Positions 42,346 through 53,599 of a stretch of DNA of 64,000 nt are shown piece by piece (position 1 is the first letter of the stretch; the number at the start of each line of letters is the position of its first letter). The stretch is from assembly GCA_012845835.1 (NCBI GenBank), contig JABAKD010000020.1, positions 15,032,471 to 15,096,470 of the forward strand, in the 5' to 3' direction. The position numbers were made by a program, and so were the translations under genes. The stretch comes from Undaria pinnatifida. Lineage: Eukaryota > Sar > Phaeophyceae > Laminariales > Alariaceae. The notes under the pieces were generated by a model. That model had not been told where the DNA came from, did no database searches, and worked only from the letters and a program-made list of their open reading frames with translations.

Positions 42346-45300
42346 ATTAGCTAGAGGAACTTGATACTCAAATAATAAACACCAAATGTGTCTCATATTT
42401 AGACCTCTGTGTATGAACAGCGGTAATATGGATGTAATCACGTCACCTAGAGAATCAAAATACGAGTGGAACAACATATTCAGATCTGTTGTATGGACGG
42501 TTGTAATGTGGATGAAATCGTGTCACAAAGTGCGCTTGATGTAATTACCAGCGAGAAATACTCTGCATAAGAAGCGCAAATAAGCCTGCTGGGTGTTTAA
42601 CACGCCCCCTGAATGTATACCTAGAGCTACATGAAACCTGAGAAAGTAGAGAATTGTGAACGCTTGTCCAGTACAGCGAAAATGCGTACTAATCAGTTCG
42701 ATATACACGTACGTACACGAAACAAAGCCTACAAATATAGATAGTACGGTAATAGACTATGGGTGTAGTCGTATAACAAAACTATACTCGTGATGCTGTT
42801 TTGTTGATCAGAGAGTTATATCTTAGAAAACGAACGCGCCAGAAAGCACCTGCTGTACGGTTACTGCGCCCCCTCAATTGAATCCTAGATCAAATAGGAA
42901 CTCAAAGAATGTCGAAATTGTGGACTTATACATGTGTCGAACGCTATACTGCATTGCTCATGTACCACCTGGTGGAAGTTCAAATTATAGACTTGTGCCT
43001 TGTCCAGCGCTATATTGCACTGCTGTGCATGTATTACCTGCAGTCTGTGCGCATGTGCTCGTAATACTACGGAGAATTATTTTCACGTACATTAGTACAA
43101 CAAAGCTGCTACTGCTGCTATCGTGGGCTGCATTTCATACAAAATAAAGCTGCACTACGACGTTCATACTTAATTTTAATGATACGCAGTCGTTAAAGCT
43201 CAACCGTGTTTTCTGGCTGAAGAAATTGCTGTCAATACTTCGAAAAGAAAGTTGATTAAGAGCCAAATAAGTCGGGTCCAGTACGCAAAAGCCATGTATT
43301 GTATGGGCTTGCATGCTGCGTGCTCCGTGTACTACTACGTGATGAGACCGCAAATCCCCCCCCAAAAAACTCGAAAACACGCCCACGCAAGTCGAGTACA
43401 GCGAAGGTTTGTACTGTTAGTTTTAAATGACTTTGGTGACAAAATATTACACGTACGTGCCATACAGCGGTTAGTAGGGCAGTACAAGTAGTGATATTCG
43501 TACGAATGCAAATCGCTACGTACCCCTGCAAAGCAAAAAAAAGAACGATAAGGAGACAAAAAACACATCCTCCCCCAACACAAAAACAAAAGTAAGTGAA
43601 GGCAAAAACCAAACTCGTGTTCGTGTTGCTGCTGGCATTGCTGTTGGTGTTGGAAGATCTTCGTGTTCTTGCGCAGCTGTTGAGGCGTAGAAGAACACCT
43701 CTGGTAGATGATGACGCTGCTGCTGTAGATGTGAGTGACAGTTTTGATGATGCTGATGATGATGGCGATGATCGACCGTCTTCTCGTGGTCGTCGCGCCT
43801 TGGTGCCGATTGTCGAGGGCTGTTTGCCGGCTTGCTGTTGTTGTTGTTGTTGTTGTTGTTGCTGGTGTTTGATTTGCCAGCGGTAAAAATGAGGTCCAAT
43901 GAAACGTTCGCGTCCCCGACGAGAGAGAAAAAAATCGAACTCCCGATTTCGGGTCGCTTTACGCTGTTTTCGGCAATGCCGACAAACTGGATGCACGGAT
44001 TTTTGTTTATAGCTCACGAACCACGTAGCTGGTACAACGGGCTTGAGACGCTAGCAGCCGTGTCCTTGGTCAAGATGTTGTTGAGCTGGCGCTGTGTTGG
44101 ATTGCAGTTGGCGACGTTGTCCTGTTTCCGTCTGGAAGATTGGGAGATTTTTCGCGTATAATTATTGCTTGTGCAGTCCTGGTGGGATGCCTTCCAGCTC
44201 AACGTTAACGGTGCGTAGAGGTAAGCTCCTGTGTTGTTTGACGGCGGGGATGTCGTCGTCGTGGTCGTTGGAGTGGTAGCCTCTGTTGAAGATGGCGTTG
44301 TTCCTGTCGTGGCAGATACTGCTGTTGTACGAGTAGTCGCTGGTGATACCTGGTAGCTGATGAAACTGATCAGTGATCTGTTGAAAACTGCTGGGCGATG
44401 AGAAAGACTCCTGCCACCGATGCCTTCTCAATGTAGACTAATGTACTCGTAGTCGTACGAGCAGCAGTTGGGGATGTTTTGCCGATGGTGGTAACGCTGT
44501 TGTTGCGGTGTTAATTTGTTCGATGCAGGTTACACCAATAACAGTGCTTGTGTGCAAGTAATTGTCCCTATCGATCTCACATGAAGCAATGCTGAACTCG
44601 ATAGACTAATTTGGCTGACTGCGGCTTCAGCTGATCATTACTGCTGTATCCGAGTTGGGGTGCCTCTCTGCTGTGGCATAGACCCGCTTGATTGAGTTTG
44701 GAGTAGTTTCTCGGTGACGATGCTCGTGTTTTTGCTGCTTGCGTGGTGACCTGGCAGCAGTCTGGACCTTCCTGTACGCGTAGTAGCGTGATAGCAGTTG
44801 AGCATACTTCGACGTGTGGAAACGTTAAAACAGTTTCATGGAGATGCAATACTCCGTTTCTACGAGTCTGACACGTACTTCTAGCGTGGAAGCTTCCAAG
44901 CAGATGCCGGATGTTTCCTCCAAGTCTGACACGTACTCTTAGCGTGGAGGCGTCAAAGCAGATGATGGAGAAGAGAAACGCTCCGTTTGGGTTGTTCGTA
45001 GAGTCCAAGCCTGGATGCCCTGACCGCCTCGCGGTCTGAGGAGTGTTATTATCTTCGTTGTATTACAGGACAGAGAGGAGAGAAGGAGCAGAGAGCGGAG
45101 TGCTGGAGCTCTCCTCTCATGAGAGAAATTGCATAAAAACGCCTACGAATGTATACGCAACACTCTGCAACATTTGTAACCGTCGTGCTGTGACGATCCA
45201 AACTAACACCCTCCCTGGCTCTTTACAGCAGTGACGAGAACGAACGGACATCCAAAACAAAAAGCTAGGACCAACGAACAGCTAACGACAGTCCCGCAGG

Positions 45301-45424
45301 AGGAAACCCGGCCACCGGGTCAAAACCCCCTGTATGTCTTATATCATCCAAACCATTGTGATTGTAACAATGGCCGCATTCAAACGATTACCATGACCAG
45401 AAACTAAAATGCCAGCGCCCTACT
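42346..45424. other. No supported gene; GTT microsatellite at 43828-43862
   Basis: The GTT run creates a poly-Asn or poly-Leu open frame that is not convincing as a gene. The duplicate phrase aagtctgacacgtac-cttagcgtgga appears near 44865 and 44922. Confidence 0.4.
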
Positions 45425-45738
45425 CACCCATGCCCCTCAAAGTAGCGCGGGGTGGCGGCCAGACAAATTATTTCTCGCATGACTCAAACATGGTACGAAT
45501 AATGCTCACACCCCTTACTCATCACCCAACGGTAGGTCCAACAAAAACTTACGGTGAGATTTAAAAGGGGTCGCAGCAAGTCACCCATGCCCCTCAAAGT
45601 AGCGCGGGGTGGCGGCCAGACAAATTGTTTCTCGCATGACTCAAACATGGTACGAATAATGCTCACACCCCTTGCTCATCACCCAACGGTAGGTCCAACA
45701 AAAACTTACGGTGAGATTTAAAAGGGGTCGCAGCAAGG
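45425..45738 (-). repeat. 157 bp tandem duplication at the end of copia-3
   Basis: cacccatgcccctcaaagta starts at 45425 and again at 45582. The two copies are almost identical, indicating a recent event. It abuts the RNase H end of copia-3 and may be part of the element's 3' end. Confidence 0.9.
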
Positions 45739-45745
45739 GATTTCG

Positions 45746-46465
45746 TCAAATATCCGCGTGCTGCTCTTCCGAAGCTACAAATTGAATATCAACTTTCTTT
45801 GCACGAAGTAGCTCTCGGACGAAATGGAACCGCACATCTCTGTGCTTGCTCCGCGCAGAACTAAGAGGGTTCTCAGCCAGTGCTATGGCCCCCTGATTAT
45901 CTTCAAAAACTCGGATACACGATCCGGTTAGCTCTGGACAAATAAAATATAATACTGCCCCCGTAAACAGAGCCTCCTTCACCCCTTCACCTAGGGCTAC
46001 GTACTCTGCTTTTGCTGTAGACAACGTAACGCACCTCTGCGTGCTACTTGCCCAACTGACGGCAGCACCCCCCAAGGTAATTACCGTCCCCGACACCGAG
46101 CGCCTGTCATTCGACTTATCCGCGTAGACAGCATCGCTATACGCAGTCAGATCCAATCCCGAACCTGTTACAAAAATCAAACCCATACCCCTTGTCTCGT
46201 GGAGGTATGCCATGATCTTCAGAACTGCTTCCCAGTGCCGGAGGTTGCTGATGCGTCTGAGCCGCTTGCGGCCCTCCCTGCCGGGACCGAGGAGGCGTCC
46301 ACCGCGCCCCCTTGAGACGAATCCATCATCTCGACTGTTTCGGCCCTCCCTGCCGGGACCGAGGAGGCGTCTACCGCGCCCCCTTGACACGAGTCCATCG
46401 TATCGGCTGTTCCGTCGCCAGCATCGCCGGCGACAGGTGCCTCCTGTGAGCGCTCCTGCAAGCAC
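45746..46465 (-). pseudogene. Copia-3 RNase H
   Basis: Reads LTAYSDAVYADKSNDRRSVS, WASSTQRCVTLSTAKAEYVAL, VFEDNQGAIALAENP and KHRDVRFHFVRELL, then EEQHADI and a stop. This is a full copia RNase H order with the DNQGAI and KHRD signatures; the usual TK after ADI is lost. The first 70 codons are not RNase H. Confidence 0.85.
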
Positions 46466-46534
46466 GCGTGCAAATCACCAGCATCGCCGGCAGCAGGTGT
46501 CTCCTGTGAGCGCTCCCGCAAGAACGCGTGCAGA

Positions 46535-47979
46535 TCAAACCCCCACGTCACGTCGAGGTCGGTCAGGCGAGCCAGACCTTCGTCCTGCTCGTCCATCATC
46601 CCCCCCCCCACCTCCATCTGACGTGCTGTCATCGTCGGCCTCGGACCCCCCCTCTTCCTGGGACAGGGAGTCATGCATCGTGGCAGGTACAGGGGGTGAA
46701 GGCAACACGCGTTGCCAGGTGATATGGCGCGTGATACGCAGAGTACGGTGTTTGGTCAGCGCTCGTGCGGCGTCTCGGGGGTGGTTAGGCGCAGGGCCCA
46801 GGTAAAAACACTCCTGTGCTTTCGGCTGAGACTTGTTTTTCCTCTTCACCTTGCAGTAGCTAGGCTTGAGGGAAGGTAGAAGCACTACCGGGGGGGGGTT
46901 ACCGTACCACAATTCGTACGGCGACTTGTTTGCGGGGTTAGCGGACGTTGCCGTGCGGTTCAGAGCATCGCACGCCCAGTGCGACGCTTCAGCCCACAAC
47001 GATTCAGTTGCCGGCAATCGCGCGCCGGGAAAAAGCTCACGAGCTTGGATTCGGCCCGCCATTGCGGCCGTCTCAATCAAACCTAGCGCGCGCTCGGCTA
47101 CCCCATTGAATTGGGGACTGTCGGCCGTGGTGAATTCTTGCGTAATGCATCGCGATCTACATAGGTCGCCAAACCTCCCCCCGCAAAATTCACCGCCCCC
47201 ATCGGATTGGACGGTCACCACCTGTGACGGGACATCATCTGCACGAGTGTCCGAGAGGAACTGCTTGAACGTTTCCGCGGCGTCCGATTTGTGGCGCATA
47301 AAGTACACCCACGTATACCGTGAAAAATGTCGCGCACGATGAGAGTATAACGCTTTCCCCCGTCAGACTTTACCACCTTAGGCCCACTCAAATCCACAAA
47401 AACCCTCCCGCGCTTCTTATCTGCTCGAGTGTGTGGACTGCTTGATACCTCGACGGAGACCCTTCGCCATGGAGCACCCTTTGCACTCCAGTAGCTTTTC
47501 CTAGAGGACGACCCTTCGCTGCTTTGCGGTTTTGCGGAGCAGTGCCTCGTGGGAGTGTCGGCCGCGCAGTGGTAGTCGTTTATATTGACAACGAGCTTAT
47601 TTGGCAGTTTTTCCGGGGCGAGTACAGCACAGGCATCTCCCCTAGTGCTGCAGTCGACCCGGTAGCCGTACAGGCTGTACAGGTTCCCGGTCAACGGAAA
47701 CACGATCGAACGCTCAGACTTGAGCTTGACTACAATCCCTGCGGGACGTCCTTCGAAAGTGTGACCGTGCTTCACGAGAGTGGGTAGAGAAAATAGATGA
47801 TATCGGAGGTCTGGCACGTGCGCAACATTCGTCAGCGTTACTCGTACAAGACCGTTTCCGGATCGAAAGGCAAAGTTAATATCGCCGTATCCTTCGATCG
47901 TGCGGGTTGAGCCGTCAGCAATGCGCAGTTTCAAGTTGCACTCTCTGTAGTTGATCATGCCATCTGCAGAAGGCGTCAT
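46535..47979 (-). pseudogene. Copia-3 protease-integrase region
   Basis: Directly upstream (47986-48001) is DSGAST, the aspartic protease active site. Then come VFVDLSGPKV (first Asp), VQSDGGGEFCGG (second Asp) and DSPQFNGVAERALGLIE (catalytic Glu), so all three DDE residues are visible, followed by PYELWYGNPP and a C-terminal KSQPKAQECFYLG segment. A frameshift near 47320 divides the integrase into frames 47979-47215 and 47308-46535. Confidence 0.85.
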
Positions 47980-48024
47980 GTGAGTAGACGCTCCACTATC
48001 GCAAAGCCAGGCCTCATCCCCTAC

Positions 48025-49329
48025 TTACCAAGCCGACTCCCCTTCCCCCTTTTTGCCCGAAACATTACTGCACTTGCCTGTCGCTCTGGCCTTGAAAGCT
48101 GAAGCCTCGACCGCATCAGAATCGTCATCGTCGTCCGACGTCGCCAGCACAGCTTCCTCTTTTGATGTGGGGCAGACATCAGCAGCGTGCCCCCGTCCGT
48201 GGCATCTGCTGCATAGCTCCTCCGCGCAGTCCATCCTCCAATGACCCTTCTTGCCACACATGTGGCATCTCACCTCGGAGGTACCACCATCGGCGGCTTT
48301 GGCGCTGCTGCCATCACCGCCGGCAGCCGCGGCCGAGCCACCACCGTCCTCATTGGTGCCTTTGCCGCCGCGTCCTTGCCGTCCCCGACGTCCACCTTTT
48401 CCTTTTCCGCGGCCTCCACCTTTCCGGTGGGCACCGCCGCCGGCCCCTTTTCTTTGACCACCATCGCCGCCGCCGGCGAACATGGCATGACCGGCATGGC
48501 CAGCATTGGACCCCTTTTTTCTGCTTCCAGAAAGTCGGCGATGCCGTTCTCGTACAGCCTTGATGATGTCATCGCGGCCGATACTGTCACGAAATGCAAG
48601 GTTCCTTGCCTCCACCTCGTATTCGGCAGGCAGAGCGTCAATAAAAATGGTGTACAGCATGTGGTCGTCGACGGTCATTCCTGCTGTGCGCAGTTCTGCG
48701 GCAAGATCTTCGATCCTGCCCATCTCTTCTAAAGGGTTACTCCCTGGCGCTATATTGAAACTATTGAGGCGGCGGGAGAGGTCGGATTTGGCCCCCGTCG
48801 TTTGAGTGCCGTACCACGCGAGGAGCGCGTCCCACGCTTCTTTCGGCGAGGTGCACCTGTGCAAGATACTCTTGTCGCTCTTGCTCTTCAGGGCCGTCGA
48901 TAGGAAATTCCAAGCGAGTGCACGTATGTGAACACGTTCGCGGTTGTACCCCTTTCCGACAAGAATCGAGTTTTCGGTGTCTAATGCCCCTACTGGAACG
49001 TACTGGGGTGGATCGGACACAAACGCAGATAGGAAACCTACTCCTTTCGCGTAGTACCTGGCGTCTCTGGTCCAGGCAGTGAATTCGGGCTTTTTCCCAC
49101 TAAATTGTGAGACAGCGGTGTGTTTGAGAGCAAGTCTAGGTAGAGGCTTAATGTACCCAGGGAAGTGACTACGAATAAAATAGATGCCAATGAACAGCTG
49201 AGTCCATGTTCCAATATGGTGCGTGTTTGGTTGGATCGTACCCCCTTTAGTGAACAATGGCAATGGACCATATGCGTAAAACCAAGGGCCGTCGTCGCAC
49301 ATTACACATCCACCGGAGGGTAAAAACAA
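48025..49329 (-). pseudogene. Copia-3 gag with two CCHC zinc knuckles
   Basis: The open frame is 434 codons, but the real gag probably begins near LALKHTAVSQFSGKK (about 49140). The core reads EAWDALLAWYGTQTTGAKSD and LNSFNIAPGSNPLEEMGRIE, typical of copia gag (UBN2/Retrotran_gag_2). The C-terminal half has a Gly/Lys/Arg-rich basic stretch and two knuckles, CHMCGKKGHWRMDC and CSRCHGRGHAADVC, both C-x2-C-x4-H-x4-C. The upstream 60 codons overlap the leader/LTR-like sequence. Confidence 0.82.
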
Positions 49330-49330
49330 A

Positions 49331-49931
49331 AAAAGGTTGAATGCCGAGCGGTTCGGACGACACGGAAGCGGAAGTGGATAATAGCGCGAGGATTAGGGCA
49401 CGGGGCGAGGAGCTCCCGGAGGCAACCACCGCGGAGCCACCGACGAAACGTGTGTCTTGGAGAACGAATGATATACGTCGGAGGTCAAGGGGGTGAGGGA
49501 GAGGGGTTGTTGACAAGGCCCAATTGGAGATAAAACATGGGGTCGGTGGTGTACGGGGGACACCAAGAAGAGGAGAGGAGGAGGGACGTGTAGCGATATG
49601 TAGAGCACGACAAATAGAAATACTGCGTGCGGTAACGTAGGTTGCCGCGATAAGGATGATCATGACGACAATGTCGCGATGAAATCGATACATACACGAT
49701 TGAACGGTGCGCTAGGGAAAACATAAAGCAAACGTGTCCTCGCCAGTCCAAAGTGCGAGCCGCGATATGCAACCTCGAACGCGGGCTTGGGAATCACTAG
49801 AAGTCCCTCCTCAGTTGTTTTTCAACGTTATCATTCATTAGTTCCGTCGGCATCTCTCATCAACACTCGACATCCAGTTCTAACATCTCGGCAAGCAAAC
49901 AACACTCCCAGAGCATCTCACCTGCGCACAC
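49331..49931. other. Upstream flank of copia-3; no gene
   Basis: Contains a SINE B tail-like phrase (ccaccggagggtaaaa, about 49309-49325). No second LTR could be recognised. Confidence 0.4.
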
Positions 49932-51125
49932 GCAAAGCAATTCCCAAGATCAAATCAACAAAGACACCATCGACAACCAGAGCTACAGTAGCAGATATTG
50001 TACCTTCAGAGCAGCACCTACGCGAAACGTCACCACTAAACGGAAACACCGGTAAACGCTGCGTACCTAGTGTTGAAACCCTGATGGACCGCGTGATTAC
50101 TCGACGCCATTTTTGTTTTCCTCGAGACTTAACGAGAGCGGTTGAGTTACCCAGATCCCACGATCGGGGCCGAGATGGGGGGGGGGGGCACCCTCGATTC
50201 CTTCCGCATCAAGGCCGCATTGCAAGGAAACACACTCGCGGGACCAACTGGGCCAAAGAACCGAACGCACGACCTCAGCGGCTCAAGAAAGCAGTGAGGC
50301 AGCGCCGGAAAATTGGATCATGCTTACAGCCCATTTTGCGAGGCCTGCCTCCTATCAGAGGAAGCTCTCATGTGCGATCCCAAGCGACAGACACGCTTTG
50401 CGCGGCAGGCGCAGCTCGGTGGCGCCGTTGTCGGCGGAACATTCAAACGCCCATCGCGAGCAACACCGGCACTCTACTTCTACAGCCCGACTGACAACGA
50501 TAGCCCTGGCAATCGCAAAGCAATCCCTAAGATCAAAATCAACAAAGACACTATCGACAACCCGAGCTACAGTAGCAGATATTGCACCTTCAGGGCAGCA
50601 CCCACACGAAACGTCGCCGATAAACGGAACCGCCGGTGAACGCCGCGTACTTAGCGTCAAAACCCCGACGGACCGCGTGATTACCCGACGCCATTTTGGT
50701 TTTCCTCGCGACTTAACGCGAGCGGCTGAGTTACCCAGATCCCAGGACCGAAGCCGAGACGGGGCGGAAGCCGCCCTCGATTCCTGCCGCATCAATGCCG
50801 CTGTCTATCGCAAGGAAACGCACTCGCAGGACCTACCGCGCCAAAGACCCGAACGCGCGACCTCAGTGGCTTGAAAAGTAAGTGAGGCGGCGTTAGAAGA
50901 TCGGGTCATACTTACAGCCTGTTTGACAAGGCCTGCCTCCGATCAGAGGAAGCTCTCAAGTGCGATTCCAAGCAACAGACACGCTTTGTGTGGCATGCGA
51001 AACTCCCCGTGGCGTCGTTATCGGCTGAACATTCAAACGCCCATCGCGAGCAACACTGGTACTCTACTCCTACAGCCCGGCTGATAATGATAACCGTACC
51101 AACCGCAAAGCCATTCCCAAGAAAC
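49932..51125 (+). repeat. 585 bp tandem duplication of unknown content
   Basis: Two units (49932-50514 and 50515-51104) and the first 20 bp of a third. Repeated landmarks include gcaaagcaat-cc-aagatca, cgacgccattttt-gttttcc, ggaagctctca-gtgcgat and acattcaaacgcccatcgcg. One frame reads PFCEACLLSEEALMCDPKR, but the open frames differ between copies, so coding is doubtful. Confidence 0.8.
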
Positions 51126-52971
51126 CCCAAAAACGAAAGATGCCAACATGATGAACCAACAACAACAGCATTGAACAACAGCGTCAGCACGGTTCGAGTG
51201 TCTTCGTTTCAGACGTGTCGGAAAGCAGCGTCCCAGCCCATCATTTTTCCTTTTTCGCCACGTGCCTTTACCCCGTCTCATCTACAATATGACGCGCGGG
51301 CAAAGGACAAGGATGAGCATCAAGAAAACACTGGTCAGAGTTAGCCTAAGAGCGGTACACCTTGGATGAGCGGAGGGACAGGTTTGCGACACGCCGTGAC
51401 AGCTTTTTATATATAATTGAAAAACGTCAGCTGTGAGTACGACCGATTGAATGGATGATACCCAACTTTCCAAGCTGCGTGGTACATCTATATTTCGCTT
51501 TTCGCTAGTTGCACAAAATTTTACGGAAGGCCGTTCGCGCGTGTGATATATTTGATCCTCATTAAAGATATTTTATTGTAGTGAAGCGATTAAACAGGCC
51601 ATCAAACACGAGAAGAGGCGAGCCCCACGCCTTCCACACAGACGTCCCGCAGTTTGCAAGAGGAAAATAAACACATTGAAGAAAAAAATCAAATGATTTT
51701 GGACGGAAATATAGGTACCGTAGGTATATTACTACGTATATATTTACGGTATTTAAATAAACGTTCATACCCTGTGGTACATAGATACCTGGTGGGAGAC
51801 GCACCACTGCTTGGTACTTGACTGCAGCAGCCAGAGTCGCCCGAGGGTATAGGATACAATGCAGTCAAGAGACATACATCGCTGCTTGAGCTGATGGTCG
51901 ACTATCTTGAAGTGTTATTGAGGGGATGCCTGGCTTTGACACGTAGACCTCCCGCTGTTCCCGGTCTTATTGCGCATGTTGTCATTTAACTTTTTCTACG
52001 TGATGGAAGCTTCCACGGAGCTTCCATATTTTAATATCTGGCCTTTTGGATCCCTTTTTACTTGCCCGCAACACATATATTCATACTTCGTATCATGTCA
52101 AGCTCTCTCTGCCTCGTTCTGCCGCTGCACATGCACACATACTACTTGATTGATGTTTCTTGATGTTTTCGTCTATCAGATGTTGTTCGTGTGCGGCGAC
52201 CGGTGCAGCTTGCCCATGACAACGCCATGGAGTATAATAAGAACCGTGTACGCGCAGGTGGTATTCAGATCTACGCGCATATTAAGATTTTGTCTTTAGT
52301 CTTATCCTCTGGTATTGATGAAAAATCGAGTGACATCCTACAATTATCTTCCAGGATGCCCGCCGCTTCTGATTGTTCCTCTGTGATATCAACATGGTCA
52401 GCGTTTCGTCTCTCAACAACAGCACTGATGAATACTCCTACGAATATTAGTAGGGAGCAACGCGCAGAAGGGGTCTGAAATCGCCCACAACTAACTGCTC
52501 CTCCTACAGCCACCCGAGATAAAAAAAAAAAATCATTCAATAGTATATTTGATTGAAAATTGCAGCCTGCTCTCAACAGCTGTGTATGGGGGCCGGCCGC
52601 ACATCTCGGGTTTAGTTTGCAAAAGGTCAGCATGCCTCTTTTCTTGCGAGCCAGCCAAGACACGCGGAAATCGGTGGCTGACCAAGCAAGGCCACGTCAG
52701 GGGAGCTACCGCCATTTTCACCACTACGACCTGGTTTAAGCAATTTAAAGCCACCCTCACGACCGACTCCGCACCTCACGCACGAAACAAAAACACTTTC
52801 AAGGCCGCTTTTTTCGGCACAGCCTCGTAGCTTACCAATGTTGCGGTCTCACAGCGCAAAATTGTAACAGCACGAAACAGCAAACGAACAGGGGGGGGGG
52901 TCACTCGCGCGATTGACCCCGAGCCACTGCCGAATAAGCCCCCAAAAGCTGACACCCCTGACGCAGCCTTG
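51126..52971. other. No supported gene; inverted SINE C fragment
   Basis: An inverted SINE C 3' part lies at about 51420-51490 (cgtcagctgtgagtacgacc, then ccaagctgcgtggtac). Nothing else was recognised. Confidence 0.45.
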
Positions 52972-53599
52972 GACGCGTGGTACGATAGAGACGATCCAGG
53001 TAGTAAGGTATACCTTTTTTTGGTTGAAATGCTTTTCTGAATGACGGGGGCTCCCTTACCCACAATCGTCGGAAATGTAGAGGTGTTAAGGTATACCTTT
53101 TTTTGGCGAAAATTCCTTTCTGAATGACGGGGCTCCTTAACCCCACATCGTCTGACATACATTGTAGAGGTATTAGGGTATACCTTTTTTTGGTTGAAAT
53201 GCTTTTCTGAATGACGGGGGCTCCTTTACCCACAATCGTCGGAAATGTAGAGGTGTTAAGGTATACCTTTTTTTGGCGAAAATTCCTTTCTGAATGACGG
53301 GGCTCCTTAACCCCACATCGTCTGACATACATTGTAGAGGTATTAAGGTATACCGTTTTTTGGCTGAAATGGTTTTCTGAATGGCGGGGGCTCCTTAACC
53401 CGAAATCGTCGGAAATATGTAGGACATTTTTTGTTGCCTGATTCTCGTCGTGTACCCAGCTAAGTCATGGGATTTTTCATCCGGTAGCAGCAGTATTTTT
53501 TTTTTCGGCAAATCGGTTTTTGGAGTGGAGGTTTTGAGCTCCCAACTCGAGGAAACCTCAGAACAAAAAAAGTGGCGCCCCTCTATCGTGGCACGCGTC
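52972..53599 (+). mobile_element. Inverted-repeat element with tandem core, copy 1
   Basis: The left end GACGCGTGGTACGATAGAG and right end CTCTATCGTGGCACGCGTC are inverted repeats (17 of 19). Inside are five monomers of about 84 bp (gtatacctttttttgg ... tgaatgacgggg-ctcctt ... atcgtc), which alternate in type as a 170 bp dimer, followed by a unique tail (catccggtagcag ... gagctccca). No transposase; a non-autonomous element. Confidence 0.75.

Larger units (their letters stand above)
45740..49330 (-). mobile_element. Ty1/copia retrotransposon 3, lacking reverse transcriptase
   Basis: On minus, gag (49329-48025) runs into protease, integrase (47979-46535), a linker with short protein repeats (46674-46219), and RNase H (to 45746). 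The reverse transcriptase that should sit between integrase and RNase H is absent. Gag and protease share one frame, separated by a single TAA at 48025-48027. One frameshift lies inside integrase near 47320. The motifs are otherwise well kept, so it looks younger than copia-1 and copia-2. Confidence 0.85.

Noticed and set aside
48021-48732. Plus-strand open frames over copia-3 gag
   Set aside because: Antisense of the Gly/Lys/Arg-rich gag region on minus.
53008-53420. CRISPR array (regular repeats)
   Set aside because: Monomers are contiguous and diverged with no unique spacers, lie in eukaryotic DNA and sit inside an inverted-repeat element.
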